A stretch of 9,981 bases of DNA from Bacteroidota bacterium (GCA_022567875.1 JADFGB010000021.1:1-9981); one strand, 5' to 3'; numbered from the stretch's first letter, positions 1 to 7,850 are shown. Program-made: numbers and translations. Notes: generated by a model not told the origin, from the sequence alone.

Positions 1-1
1 G

Positions 2-139
2 CTCATAGCTAACACTTATAAAGGAAAAGGTCGCCCTAAAAAAACTGATTATGAATACAAAACTCTAATAGAAATGCAACGAGAAATGGATTTACTGTTT
101 AATAAGATGGTTGACTATAGAATGATAGTGAGGATATAA
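2..139 (+). CDS. 3' end of an unidentified small ORF (5'-truncated by window edge)
   Basis: An open frame enters from the left edge and gives 45 residues before a TAA at 137-139. The visible part starts with a basic stretch (KGKGRPKK) followed by a polar, probably helical segment rich in Glu, Met and Lys, then a short hydrophobic tail. The TAA overlaps the next gene's ATG by one base (TAATG), a translational-coupling arrangement typical of compact phage or mobile-element operons. Base composition is clearly richer in G+C than the rest of the window, like the first part of the following gene. I do not recognise the family. The basic patch could mean nucleic-acid binding, but that is a guess. 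The coupled stop/start is the main reason to believe the frame is real. Confidence 0.45.
   Translation, partial: LIANTYKGKGRPKKTDYEYKTLIEMQREMDLLFNKMVDYRMIVRI
127..133 (+). promoter_or_regulatory. Shine-Dalgarno-like ribosome binding site (AGTGAGG)
   Basis: AGTGAGG lies five bases before the ATG at 139 and inside the end of the upstream frame. It supports the choice of start for the 139-1038 gene. It is notable because the other starts in the window (1046, 3339, 3426, 4251, 5296, 7849, 8594, 8667) are preceded by A/T-rich sequence with no purine-rich GGAG-type motif. The translation signal here therefore matches the foreign-looking composition of the left arm. Confidence 0.5.
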
Positions 140-1038
140 TGGCGAGGCTTAGCAGAGAATTCGTAAAACTGGAAACAAGGATTATAAATGATTGGCGGTT
201 CTTCAGAATGAGTGAGTTTGAACAGCTAGTCTACATCAAATTACTAGCTATTTCGAGGACAACCGGTAATCAAATACCCAAAAGCGGAGCCGTACTTAAA
301 GACCTTCTGAGGACAATCAGAGGGGTAACCGAAGTCATATCGGCGGTTAAGCGGATAAAAGCTAATTTCCCTAAGTTCAAGGAAAACAAGTACTTCTATT
401 ACTTCGATGGGTACGAATTAAGGTTAAGTAATTATGTACCTAACGTGTCAATTAATTCTGGGGTAGATGAAGATGAAGATATAGATTTCTTTGTTATTAC
501 AAAACCAAACAGACTTTGGATTTCAAGATTTTTACTGATGGTTTTTAAAAAAATATTCCTATTAAATTCAAAAAAGAATTTTTGTATAAATTATTACATA
601 ACCACAAATAATTTAGAAATTGAAGATAAAAACATATTTATTGCTATTGAATTAGCTTCATTACTACCAATATACGGTTCGGATTTTTATGATAAACTTT
701 ATTCATCCAACGAATGGATAAAAAATTATGTCCCAAACTATCCGATGAGAGAAACAAAAAATATAAAAAAATTTAAGCCCTGTTTAATGCAAAAAATAAT
801 TGAACCATTATTAGACAATAAATTAGGGAGTCATTTGGATGATTATTTTATGAATTTATTCTATAAATATGATAAAAAGAGATACTTTGATTATGACGAA
901 AAGTCATTTAATTCAGCATTTAAAATTCGTAAAAATATTTCTACCCATCACCCTGATTCATTTCAAAACAAAGTTTTACATGCACTTGAACAAAAAATTT
1001 TGCATCTTCAGATAGAACATAATATTCTACTAATTTAA
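139..1038 (+). CDS. Chimeric ORF: phage replication-like N-terminus fused to a truncated nucleotidyltransferase
   Basis: The 299-residue product has two unlike halves. Residues 1 to about 105 (LETRIINDWRFFRMSEFEQ, then helices and a KYFYYFDGYELRLSNY strand region) resemble the N-terminal winged-helix part of phage/plasmid replication-initiator or replisome-organiser proteins. Residues about 112-299 match the C-terminal two thirds of a nucleotidyltransferase family with an N-terminal winged helix: EDIDFF (D114 and D116 as the DxD metal ligands), then ITKPNRLW, CINYYIT, IAIELASLLPIYG, NEWIKNYVPN and a C-terminal HHPDSFQNKVL. The Gly-Ser helix that normally sits ~10-15 residues before DxD, and the family's own winged helix, are absent, so nucleotidyl transfer is probably lost. 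G+C falls from about 37-40% to about 24% at the join. The next gene follows after 7 bases, so the right half belongs to the local operon. Assembly chimera is a real alternative. Confidence 0.75.
   Translation: MARLSREFVKLETRIINDWRFFRMSEFEQLVYIKLLAISRTTGNQIPKSGAVLKDLLRTIRGVTEVISAVKRIKANFPKFKENKYFYYFDGYELRLSNYVPNVSINSGVDEDEDIDFFVITKPNRLWISRFLLMVFKKIFLLNSKKNFCINYYITTNNLEIEDKNIFIAIELASLLPIYGSDFYDKLYSSNEWIKNYVPNYPMRETKNIKKFKPCLMQKIIEPLLDNKLGSHLDDYFMNLFYKYDKKRYFDYDEKSFNSAFKIRKNISTHHPDSFQNKVLHALEQKILHLQIEHNILLI
466..480 (+). repeat. Short tandem GATGAA repeat at the compositional junction
   Basis: GATGAAGATGAAGAT encodes D-E-D-E-D (residues 110-114) exactly where the phage-like half meets the nucleotidyltransferase half. 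An acidic linker is plausible on the left side, and the nucleotidyltransferase family often has an acidic D/E-rich lead-in to its DxD motif. Both parental sequences could therefore have shared this stretch. It is a candidate microhomology for recombination, or a k-mer overlap that could have misled an assembler. Confidence 0.5.
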
Positions 1039-1045
1039 AATTAAG

Positions 1046-2503
1046 ATGTCAAAAGTATTATTTACCCATTCATACTTTTACAAATTTGATACAAAACAAT
1101 GGAAAGCGAAACAATGCTATCCTCCTTTAGCTACAATTTTTGCAGCGTCTTACATACGGAATAACGGATTTGAAGTATCATTATTTGATACAAATCTTAT
1201 AGATTCGCCTGATGCTATTATATCAACTCTGATAAAAGAAAAACCGGAATACTTAGTTATTTATGACGACGGTTTTAACTATTTGACCAAGATGTGTTTA
1301 GTTAAAATGAGAGAAGCTGCTTTTCGTCTTGCACAATTCGGAAAAGAATTTGGATGCAAAGTAATTGTCTGCAGTTCTGATTCTACCGATCAATATGAAA
1401 AATATTTAGAACATAATGCTGATTTTGTCATACTTGGAGAAGCTGAGTTAACTCTGTTAGAACTTTTAAAAAACTTGGAAAAATATTCTGATGATTTTTC
1501 AGATATAAAAGGATTAGTATACACAAATAATAATTTAACAGTAAATACCGGTAGAAGAGAAATTCTAAATGATCTTGATTTGTTACCGCAGCCTGCCTGG
1601 GATCTAATTCAAATTGAAAAGTACAAAAAAATTTGGAGTAAAAATCACGGATACTTTTCATTAAACATAGCAACTACAAGAGGATGTCCTTTTAAGTGTA
1701 ATTGGTGTGCTAAACCAATATATGGCAACCGTTACAATATCCGTTCACCGGAAAGGGTAGTGAATGAAATAGAATTATTAGTTAATAAATATGGAGCAAA
1801 TCATATTTGGTTTTGTGACGATATATTTGGACTCAAACCGGGTTGGGTTCATAAATTTAATGAACTTGTGAAAGAAAGAAAATTAAATTTTAAGTATAAA
1901 ATTCAATCAAGAGTAGATCTTTTGCTTCAGGAAGATACTGTTGAAGAATTGGCACAATCCGGTGCAGAAACTGTCTGGGTTGGTGCAGAATCAGGTTCAC
2001 AAAAAATACTTGATGCAATGGAAAAAGGAACTACTGTAGAACAAATTTATGAATCAACAAAATTATTAAAAGACAAAAAAATAAAAGTGGGACTGTTTCT
2101 TCAGCTCGGATATTTAGGCGAAACTAAAGAAGACATCAATAAAACAATTAAAATGTTATTAAATATTATGCCTTTTGATATTGGGATTTCAGTTTCATAT
2201 CCGTTGCCGGGGACAAAATTTTATGAAAAAGTTAAAAACCAATTAAATAATAAATCTAATTGGGATGACAGTGATGATTTGGCTTTAATGTTTAGAAATA
2301 ATTTTTCACCGGAATATTATAAAAAACTACACAGATATATTCATAAATTATTTAGGAAGGAACAAGGTGAAAATTTTATTAAGAAATTTGTAAAAAATCC
2401 TTTCTCTTTAAATCTATCCCAAATTAGAAGAGCATTAACAACTTTTTATTACATTCCACAGATTGTAATTGGAAATTATAAACTTAATAAATTAGAAAAT
2501 TAA
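1046..2503 (+). CDS. Cobalamin-binding-type (B12) radical SAM protein
   Basis: The 485-residue protein is full length for this class. Residues 1 to about 145 form a Rossmann-like B12-binding-type domain (YPPLATIFAASYIRNNG, VSLFDTN, DFVILGEAELTLLELL). No DxHxxG His loop is visible, which is common in this group and leaves cobalamin coordination uncertain. The radical SAM core runs from about 205 to 400, with the 4Fe-4S ligands C214, C218 and C221 in RGCPFKCNWC. A WFCDDIF strand follows at 255-261, the GAESGS SAM-contact motif at 313-318 and a Gly-rich LQLGYLGE near 352-359. The family catalyses radical methylations, ring formations and rearrangements; the substrate is unknown. It starts 7 bases after the nucleotidyltransferase remnant and probably shares its transcript. 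No SD sequence precedes the ATG. The cytoplasmic tail beyond about 400 is basic and helical, and its role is not recognisable. Confidence 0.9.
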   Translation: MSKVLFTHSYFYKFDTKQWKAKQCYPPLATIFAASYIRNNGFEVSLFDTNLIDSPDAIISTLIKEKPEYLVIYDDGFNYLTKMCLVKMREAAFRLAQFGKEFGCKVIVCSSDSTDQYEKYLEHNADFVILGEAELTLLELLKNLEKYSDDFSDIKGLVYTNNNLTVNTGRREILNDLDLLPQPAWDLIQIEKYKKIWSKNHGYFSLNIATTRGCPFKCNWCAKPIYGNRYNIRSPERVVNEIELLVNKYGANHIWFCDDIFGLKPGWVHKFNELVKERKLNFKYKIQSRVDLLLQEDTVEELAQSGAETVWVGAESGSQKILDAMEKGTTVEQIYESTKLLKDKKIKVGLFLQLGYLGETKEDINKTIKMLLNIMPFDIGISVSYPLPGTKFYEKVKNQLNNKSNWDDSDDLALMFRNNFSPEYYKKLHRYIHKLFRKEQGENFIKKFVKNPFSLNLSQIRRALTTFYYIPQIVIGNYKLNKLEN

Positions 2504-2559
2504 GAATAGAAAATCAGCATTAAAATAAAATTGTTTTTATAATCTTTCAAAAAATTATA

Positions 2560-3339
2560 TTAATTTTTAATAATTACTATCCATGGGAATATAGCTCTAC
2601 TTTTCATTCCAAATATTCGTTTAATATTCATAATGTTTATTGACTTCTTATTTAGTCTTTTATAATTAAATACTTTTAATTCTTTTTTCGTACGATGGTA
2701 ATAAAAGTTTACCATTTCAGGGAAACCAAGCTTTTTATAGTAATTTATAGTCCTTCTTTTTGCTTTTATAGATCCGATAATTGAATAAAAATTACTATCA
2801 ACTATATGAATTTCACCTTTGGCTTTAAGAAAATAAAATATCCTCTTAATTAGACTTTCAAAATCATTAAAGTATTGTATAGAACTTGAAAAAATAACAC
2901 TATCAAAAGACTCTGGTGGGAATATATTTTCAAATATATTAGCATATACAAATTGTAACTTTTTATTATAACTAAAAACTTTTGCTCCTTGTAATAATTC
3001 ATTTTTATTCATATCCAAAGCAAAAACAAAATTATTTGTATTCAATGAAATTGCATTTGATAACCATCCATTACCGCAACCAATATCTAATATTGATAAT
3101 TTATCTTTATTTGAAAAATAATTTATTAAATTTTTCATGGTAGCTTTACGAACCTGCCACTCATTATTCAAGGGGTTTGTCTTACTGATTTCAGGTAAAC
3201 ACTTTAAAATATCATCTGAGTAAATCCTACCTTCTTTTTCCCTAATCTTGAGATACATATTTTCATCAAATTCTTTTTTATTAAGAGATGATAAGAAATA
3301 AACATTTTCAAATTTAATTTTGTTGTTAAGTTCAATCAT
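2560..3339 (-). CDS. Class I SAM-dependent methyltransferase
   Basis: The 259-residue protein carries motif I as LDIGCGNGW at 84-92, an acidic residue ending strand 2 (D109 in FALDMN) that should bind the SAM ribose, and a motif IV region FDSVIFSSSIQYF at 145-157. The N-terminal segment (REKEGRIYSDDILKCLPE, then NNEWQVRKATMKNL) has the pattern of a methyltransferase subfamily often found in envelope-polysaccharide and secondary-metabolite loci of Bacteroidota. Transcribed opposite to both neighbours, it is convergent with the first radical SAM gene (56-base gap) and divergent from the 3426 gene. The second half (from about 185) is basic and aromatic and ends in a hydrophobic FPWIVIIKN, possibly contacting a membrane or lipid substrate, though that is inference. 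The methyl acceptor is unknown. The ATG at 3339 is the first start in the frame and has no SD. Confidence 0.85.
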   Translation of the reverse strand: MIELNNKIKFENVYFLSSLNKKEFDENMYLKIREKEGRIYSDDILKCLPEISKTNPLNNEWQVRKATMKNLINYFSNKDKLSILDIGCGNGWLSNAISLNTNNFVFALDMNKNELLQGAKVFSYNKKLQFVYANIFENIFPPESFDSVIFSSSIQYFNDFESLIKRIFYFLKAKGEIHIVDSNFYSIIGSIKAKRRTINYYKKLGFPEMVNFYYHRTKKELKVFNYKRLNKKSINIMNIKRIFGMKSRAIFPWIVIIKN

Positions 3340-3400
3340 AATATTTTATTAAATCATATTTCGTTTATGTATTTTAAATAATAATATTAAATGTTAATAC

Positions 3401-3406
3401 TATAAT
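3401..3406 (+). promoter_or_regulatory. Possible -10 element (TATAAT) before the methyltransferase-glycosyltransferase-flippase operon
   Basis: TATAAT lies 19 bases before the ATG at 3426, in the 86-base divergent gap 3340-3425. No good -35 box sits 16-18 bases upstream, and no Bacteroidota-type TAnnTTTG element is visible on either strand. In sequence this A/T-rich, TATAAT arises by chance, so this is only a candidate. The gap must hold start signals for both divergent genes because neither neighbour reads into it. Confidence 0.2.
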
Positions 3407-3425
3407 ATTAATAAATAGTTAACTC

Positions 3426-4238
3426 ATGCAAAATTTTAATCTTGTAAAAAAAGCTTTTTCGCATCAATCAGAAATATTTGATAAACTAGATGAACAGAAT
3501 AACATTCTAAAATGGATGCGTAAAATTACACGTGAGCACGTAAATAGATATTTGAGAAAAGAAGATACAATTCTAGAGTTGAATGCAGGGACCGGTATAG
3601 ATGCAGTTTATTTTGCAACAATGGGGCATAAAATTCATTGTATTGATATATCGGAAGGAATGTTAAAAAAGTTGGAAGAAAAAGTTAAAAATCAAAAATT
3701 AAATCATTTAATAACAAAGCAACTCTTATCTTTTACAGAGTTAAATAAAATAAATGGAAAAACTTTTGATTATATATTTTCAAATTTTGGTGGGCTTAAT
3801 TGTACAAATAATATTAAACAAGTTGTTAATCAATTTAAAACAGTATTAACAAAATGTGGACGTATAACATTAGTAATACTTCCAAAAATTTGTCCTTGGG
3901 AAATGGCTTCTATATTTAAAGGTAATTTCAAAACTGCATTTAGAAGGATGGCAAAAAATGGAGTGAGTGCTAATATTGATGGGTTCAAATTTAAAACATT
4001 TTATTATAGTGTATCAGATTTAAAAAAAGCATTAATGGATGATTTTATAATTTTAGAAATACAAGGTCTTGCTTCAATAAGTCCACCACCATATATTGAT
4101 GAAATTTCTAATTATTACCCCAATATTTATAAAAATCTTACTAAAATAGATGAAAAATTTTCTAATATATTTCCTTTCAATAGCTGGGCTGATCACTTCA
4201 TTTTAACTGCTGAACTAAAACAATATAAGAATAACTAA
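3426..4238 (+). CDS. Class I SAM-dependent methyltransferase, first gene of operon
   Basis: The 270-residue protein has an N-terminal helical cap (FSHQSEIFDKLDEQNNILKWMR, with a basic REHVNRYLRK stretch). Motif I follows as ILELNAGTGIDA at 49-60, the ribose-binding acid is D74 in HCIDISEGML, and a distinctive FDYIFSNFGGLNC lies at 114-126 in place of motif IV. The C-terminal half carries a substrate-binding insert (CPWEMASIFKG; FKFKTFYYS) and ends with FNSWADHFILTAEL. This ELNAGTG/SNFGGLN pattern differs from that of the other two methyltransferases here, so it is not a recent duplicate. It starts a plus-strand operon, with the glycosyltransferase following after 12 bases and then the flippase. 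That context suggests methylation of a sugar, lipid or precursor before export. No SD is present. The acceptor is unknown. Confidence 0.85.
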   Translation: MQNFNLVKKAFSHQSEIFDKLDEQNNILKWMRKITREHVNRYLRKEDTILELNAGTGIDAVYFATMGHKIHCIDISEGMLKKLEEKVKNQKLNHLITKQLLSFTELNKINGKTFDYIFSNFGGLNCTNNIKQVVNQFKTVLTKCGRITLVILPKICPWEMASIFKGNFKTAFRRMAKNGVSANIDGFKFKTFYYSVSDLKKALMDDFIILEIQGLASISPPPYIDEISNYYPNIYKNLTKIDEKFSNIFPFNSWADHFILTAELKQYKNN

Positions 4239-4250
4239 GAATATTATTAA

Positions 4251-5303
4251 ATGCATATTCTTGTAATAACACCTGGATTTCCCGAAAATGAAAATGACAC
4301 TTCTTCAATTCCTGCAATGTATGAGTATTTTTCAGCTTTACATTGTGAACATTCCAAACTTAAAATTACTATAGTATCAATTCATTATCCATTTAGAAAT
4401 TTAACCTATTTTTGGAAGGGGATTAAAGTAATTAATTGTGGTGGTGGTAGCATAAAATTCCCTTTTAAAATATTATTCTGGATAAGAACAATCTTTAATT
4501 CATTAAAAATTAACAAACAATTACAAGTTGATGTTATACATAGTTTTTGGTTAACTGAATCTGCTTTAATTGGGAGTATTTTAAGCAAAATATTTAATAT
4601 TAAACATATTTGTACAATAATGGGTCAAGATGCAAAAAAAGCGAACACTTATTTAAAAATTCTACCCTTAAAGAATATTATAAAAGTAGCTTTATCCGAA
4701 TATCATTCCGATTATTTTAGAAAATCTACAGGACTGAATCCTAATTATATTATACCATGGGGAATTACATATTTTAAAATTGAAGAAAGTAAACGTCCAA
4801 TTGATATCATTGGAGTTGGATCTTTAATTCCTCTTAAGAATTATAAATTATTTATTGACATAGTTGCAAAATTAAAAGAAGATTTTCCCTCGATTAATTG
4901 CATTCTTATAGGTGAAGGAACTGAAAAATCTGAGATAGTTAAAGAAATAGAGAAGAAAAATTTATCTAAGAACATTACTTTAACAGGGCAACTTACTCGT
5001 GAAGAAGTTTTATTAAAAATGATGAAAAGTAAAATACTTTTACATACTTCAAATTATGAATCATTTGGTTTAGTAATTATAGAAGGATTAGCATCCGGAT
5101 GTTATGTGGTTTGCAAAAAAATAGGTATTGCAAAAGAAACAAAAAAAATATTAATAATTAAAAATATTGAAGACGCTTATTTTGGTATCAAAAACATTAT
5201 TATTAATACGAAAGATTATAGTCCGGAATTTTCTTATCCAGTAGCAGATACAGTATCATCCTATATGAAATTATATAAAACTTGTACATTCTTAAATGGA
5301 TAA
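4251..5303 (+). CDS. Glycosyltransferase, GT4-like (GT-B fold)
   Basis: The 350-residue protein shows both halves of a GT-B enzyme. The N-terminal acceptor domain contains HILVITPGFPENENDTSS, VDVIHSFWLTESALIGS (93-109) and CTIMGQDAKK (121-130). The C-terminal nucleotide-sugar domain contains GVGSLIPLKNYKLFIDI (188-204), CILIGEGTEK (217-226), NITLTGQLTREEV (241-253) and the E-x7-E signature ESFGLVIIE with E270 and E278. These are hallmarks of retaining GT4-type transferases using an activated sugar nucleotide in the cytoplasm, often at the inner membrane face. The donor and acceptor cannot be read from sequence. The stop overlaps the start of the flippase gene by 8 bases, so the two are probably translationally coupled and act on the same glycan or glycolipid. 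Confidence 0.9.
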   Translation: MHILVITPGFPENENDTSSIPAMYEYFSALHCEHSKLKITIVSIHYPFRNLTYFWKGIKVINCGGGSIKFPFKILFWIRTIFNSLKINKQLQVDVIHSFWLTESALIGSILSKIFNIKHICTIMGQDAKKANTYLKILPLKNIIKVALSEYHSDYFRKSTGLNPNYIIPWGITYFKIEESKRPIDIIGVGSLIPLKNYKLFIDIVAKLKEDFPSINCILIGEGTEKSEIVKEIEKKNLSKNITLTGQLTREEVLLKMMKSKILLHTSNYESFGLVIIEGLASGCYVVCKKIGIAKETKKILIIKNIEDAYFGIKNIIINTKDYSPEFSYPVADTVSSYMKLYKTCTFLNG

Positions 5304-6669
5304 AAATATTAAAAGTATTGTTAAAAAATCATTCATAATTATTAATAATATTATACAAGATAAAGCTGTTTTATTTGGCTTTTCGAATAAGTTTTGGATA
5401 TTCATATCTTCTGCTGTTACAGCACCAATTATAATAATTTACTTTACACCAACCTTACAGGGATTTTACTATACATTTATAGGTGTTTTAGGGATCCAAT
5501 CCTTATTTGTTTTGGGACTTGGACAATTACTCCAACAGTTTATTAGTCATGAATGGATTAAAATAAATCATTTACCTGGAAAAGGTTTTGAAGGTGATAG
5601 TCAAGCAATATTAAAATTATCTAATATTAAACAATTTACTATTAAATGGTTTTCTATTTTATCTCTTCTACTTTTCTTATCCTTAAGTATTGGCGGATAT
5701 TTCTTTATGAAACAAACGTCATACAATAGTGGCATTCCTATCTCATTTTGGCTTGCACCTTGGTTAGTTATTAGTTTTTTAAAATCTTTGCAACTATTTA
5801 TTTCACCAGGAGTAACTTTCCTTGAAGGTATAAATGAAGTTGAAAATGTTAATAGGTTTCGTTTTTCACAATCATTACAAGAAAGGATTTCTACTTGGAT
5901 AATAATAATAATAGGTGGAAAACTTTGGCTATTCTCTTCTGCCGCTTGTATAAATATTTTAGGACAATTCTACTTTTTTAAGAAAAAATATTCTTCAATT
6001 TTAAATGATTTAATAAAACTTAAATCAATAAAAAATGATATATGGAAAAGAGAAATTTTACCTTTACAATGGAAATATGCAGTTAGTTCTCTTTCCGGAT
6101 ATTTAAATTTTTCTTTTATTGTGCCTTTGATATTTTGGTTTTTAGGTCCGGTTACTGCCGGGCAAATGGGGATAACCTGGGCAATTATAACTATGTTCTG
6201 GGGTCTTTCTGTTACCATAATTACAACAAAAATACCAACATTTGCTATGGATGCAGCAAATAAAGATTATAAAAAATTAGATAAATTATTTTTCAATTCT
6301 ACTTTAGTTTCTACTATATTTCTTGTTATTACCTCCGTTTTGCTTTTGTTAATTATAATTATCACAAAAATATTTTATCCTGAAATTTATAGTAGATTTT
6401 TACCCCTTTTGCCATTCACAATGTTTTCACTATCAATTATTCCACACCATTTCAAATTTGCAATGACAAGTTATATGAGAGCATTAAAAAAAGAACCATT
6501 CTGGAAAATTTCTATTATTGAATCTATACTTATTGTTTTTATTATACCATTATTTTGTAAATATGCAGGTATAGAGGGAGTTAGTATTAGTTTCCTAGGA
6601 ATAATAATTTTAATAACCTGTCTAACTTATTTTAAATTTAATAGAATTAAGAATGAAATGATTTGTTAA
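5296..6669 (+). CDS. Polysaccharide/lipid-linked oligosaccharide flippase-like membrane protein (Wzx/MOP type)
   Basis: The 457-residue integral membrane protein has about 10-12 predicted hydrophobic segments. Clear ones lie near 34-52, 60-80, 118-136, 148-168, 200-222, 265-285, 292-312, 336-360, 370-390, 410-428 and 432-452. A basic cytoplasmic region at about 230-262 is followed by EILPLQWKYAVSSLSGYL and GPVTAGQMGITWA. That pattern and the length fit Wzx-like flippases of the MOP superfamily, which move undecaprenyl-linked or other lipid-linked sugars across the inner membrane. Its ATG lies inside the end of the glycosyltransferase gene (ATGGATAA), so the two should be made together. A small-molecule transporter of the same superfamily is possible but less likely beside a glycosyltransferase. 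The next gene is convergent, with only 16 bases between the stop codons. Confidence 0.85.
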   Translation: MDKNIKSIVKKSFIIINNIIQDKAVLFGFSNKFWIFISSAVTAPIIIIYFTPTLQGFYYTFIGVLGIQSLFVLGLGQLLQQFISHEWIKINHLPGKGFEGDSQAILKLSNIKQFTIKWFSILSLLLFLSLSIGGYFFMKQTSYNSGIPISFWLAPWLVISFLKSLQLFISPGVTFLEGINEVENVNRFRFSQSLQERISTWIIIIIGGKLWLFSSAACINILGQFYFFKKKYSSILNDLIKLKSIKNDIWKREILPLQWKYAVSSLSGYLNFSFIVPLIFWFLGPVTAGQMGITWAIITMFWGLSVTIITTKIPTFAMDAANKDYKKLDKLFFNSTLVSTIFLVITSVLLLLIIIITKIFYPEIYSRFLPLLPFTMFSLSIIPHHFKFAMTSYMRALKKEPFWKISIIESILIVFIIPLFCKYAGIEGVSISFLGIIILITCLTYFKFNRIKNEMIC

Positions 6670-6690
6670 TACAAATTATCTTTTATTAAC
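6665..6690. terminator. Inverted repeat spanning both stop codons of convergent genes; weak bidirectional terminator candidate
   Basis: GTTAATA (6665-6671) and TATTAAC (6684-6690) are exact reverse complements separated by 12 bases. They contain the TAA of the flippase gene (6667-6669) and the complement of the TAA of the amidohydrolase gene (6686-6688). The convergent position suits a shared terminator. However, the 7-bp stem has a single G-C pair and there is no strong T-run, so stability is low and chance is a serious alternative. Confidence 0.25.
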
Positions 6691-7849
6691 TGATTGAAAT
6701 TGGGAATTCATATTCAGGAAGTATGGCATTTATAGATTGAATTAAATTTCGAATCCCTTTAATTATATATTTTTTAATTGAGTTTATATATATTACATCA
6801 AAGTTATCTTTGTTAATATTTTGGTGTTGTAAAATTAATTCTGAATCAATAAAAACCACAATCCCGTTTTTTAGAATCATTAAAATATCTTCAGGATTGA
6901 TGCTGTAAAAGCTATCCCATTTATTTTTATATTTCTTTTTACATATGACAATATCAGCTGTATTATTTATTTCAATCTTACCCATTGATTTTAATTTCCA
7001 GACTTTTGATGCTGTTTCAGAAATACTTAAAAATAATTCATCTTCGTTCAGATAATTTAAGTCTCGAGCTAATCTTAAATGATTCCATAAATTCCAATCA
7101 GCGCTTAATGTTGAATCTGTTCCGAATAGAATATTTGTATGTTTTTTGAGTAATGGAATATTTGCTGTTTTGTTATATAAAAAAAAATTTGAATCCGGGC
7201 ACCAAATTATAGCTTTGAATTTTTTGCTTTGCTCCTCGTTCATAGCAATAGCATGAATCCCAATCAAATTCCTATCAAAAATATTCCACTTTATTAATTC
7301 ATCTATTTCATTTATAGATTCTTTATTTATTCCTTCACCAATATGGATTAAAACAGGAAGTCTATTTACCTTAAATAAAAATTTAATTTTCCATTTTTTT
7401 TCTATGCTTAGAGAATGTAAATAATTATAATTAGAAAAAACATTAGGTAAATTATTATGTTGTGTATTTAAAATTTTACCATGGTTAATTATAGTAGTAA
7501 CACCACAAATTAGATTTTTATAAAGCCCCCATTTGTAGTGGAGGTCTTTTGGTACTTTTTTAATAATTTCAATTTGTTTTTTATTTTGTATATTTATATC
7601 ATTTCCCCAGTCTAAATAATCGTTATAAATTCTATTGCCTAATTTTGGAAATAAATTAAACTCTAAATGATCGTGTGAATTTATGAGTCCGGGGAAAGCA
7701 ATTGCATTTGAAAAATTAAAGAATAATTCTTTGTAGTTATAATCTTTACGAAAGTTAAATGAATTAACTTCCATAATTTTAGAACCTTTAATTCTTATCT
7801 GTGATGAATTTTGCTCATTATTTATTATTTGAATATTGTTAATAAACAT
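6686..7849 (-). CDS. Metal-dependent amidohydrolase-superfamily protein (subtype III-like)
   Basis: The 387-residue protein has the urease-like split beta-sandwich ends and a central TIM-barrel signature. The HxH metal ligands are in GLINSHDHLEFN (H59, H61). H169 and E172 form the HxxE motif in LIHIGEG, the next ligand is H199 in GIHAIAM, and D245 lies in FGTDSTLS. This set (HxH, HxxE, H, D) and its spacing (about 110, 30 and 46 residues) fit mononuclear subtype III enzymes such as cytosine or S-adenosylhomocysteine deaminases and TrzN-like chlorohydrolases, so it probably hydrolyses a C-N or similar bond. All catalytic residues look intact. The LEFNLFPKLGNR extension after HxH is distinctive. 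It starts one base after the stop of the 7851-8594 methyltransferase and must be cotranscribed with it. Inside a glycan-export locus a tailoring role is more likely than nucleotide salvage, but the substrate is unknown. Confidence 0.85.
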   Translation of the reverse strand: MFINNIQIINNEQNSSQIRIKGSKIMEVNSFNFRKDYNYKELFFNFSNAIAFPGLINSHDHLEFNLFPKLGNRIYNDYLDWGNDINIQNKKQIEIIKKVPKDLHYKWGLYKNLICGVTTIINHGKILNTQHNNLPNVFSNYNYLHSLSIEKKWKIKFLFKVNRLPVLIHIGEGINKESINEIDELIKWNIFDRNLIGIHAIAMNEEQSKKFKAIIWCPDSNFFLYNKTANIPLLKKHTNILFGTDSTLSADWNLWNHLRLARDLNYLNEDELFLSISETASKVWKLKSMGKIEINNTADIVICKKKYKNKWDSFYSINPEDILMILKNGIVVFIDSELILQHQNINKDNFDVIYINSIKKYIIKGIRNLIQSINAILPEYEFPISIS

Positions 7850-7850
7850 A

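Noticed and set aside
139..450. Native winged-helix domain of the nucleotidyltransferase
   Set aside because: This family usually does have an N-terminal winged helix, so I considered that the gene was intact. The G+C shift, the SD signal, the lack of the GS motif before DxD and the replication-protein-like sequence argue against it.
1428..1673. Minus-strand 81-residue open frame
   Set aside because: It lies wholly antisense to the radical SAM gene 1046-2503, whose motifs are intact. The translation has no recognisable domain.
2525..2568. Two A/T-only hairpins in the convergent gap (2525-2530 with 2535-2540; 2550-2557 with 2561-2568)
   Set aside because: The stems contain no G-C pair and the surroundings are almost entirely A and T, so such repeats are expected by chance. 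The position between convergent genes is suitable, but stability is too low to call a terminator.
4406..4588. Minus-strand 60-residue open frame
   Set aside because: It is antisense to the acceptor domain of the glycosyltransferase, with no motif and no start signal.
5970..6218. Minus-strand 82-residue open frame
   Set aside because: It is antisense to the flippase gene, whose reading frame is continuous and hydrophobic as expected.
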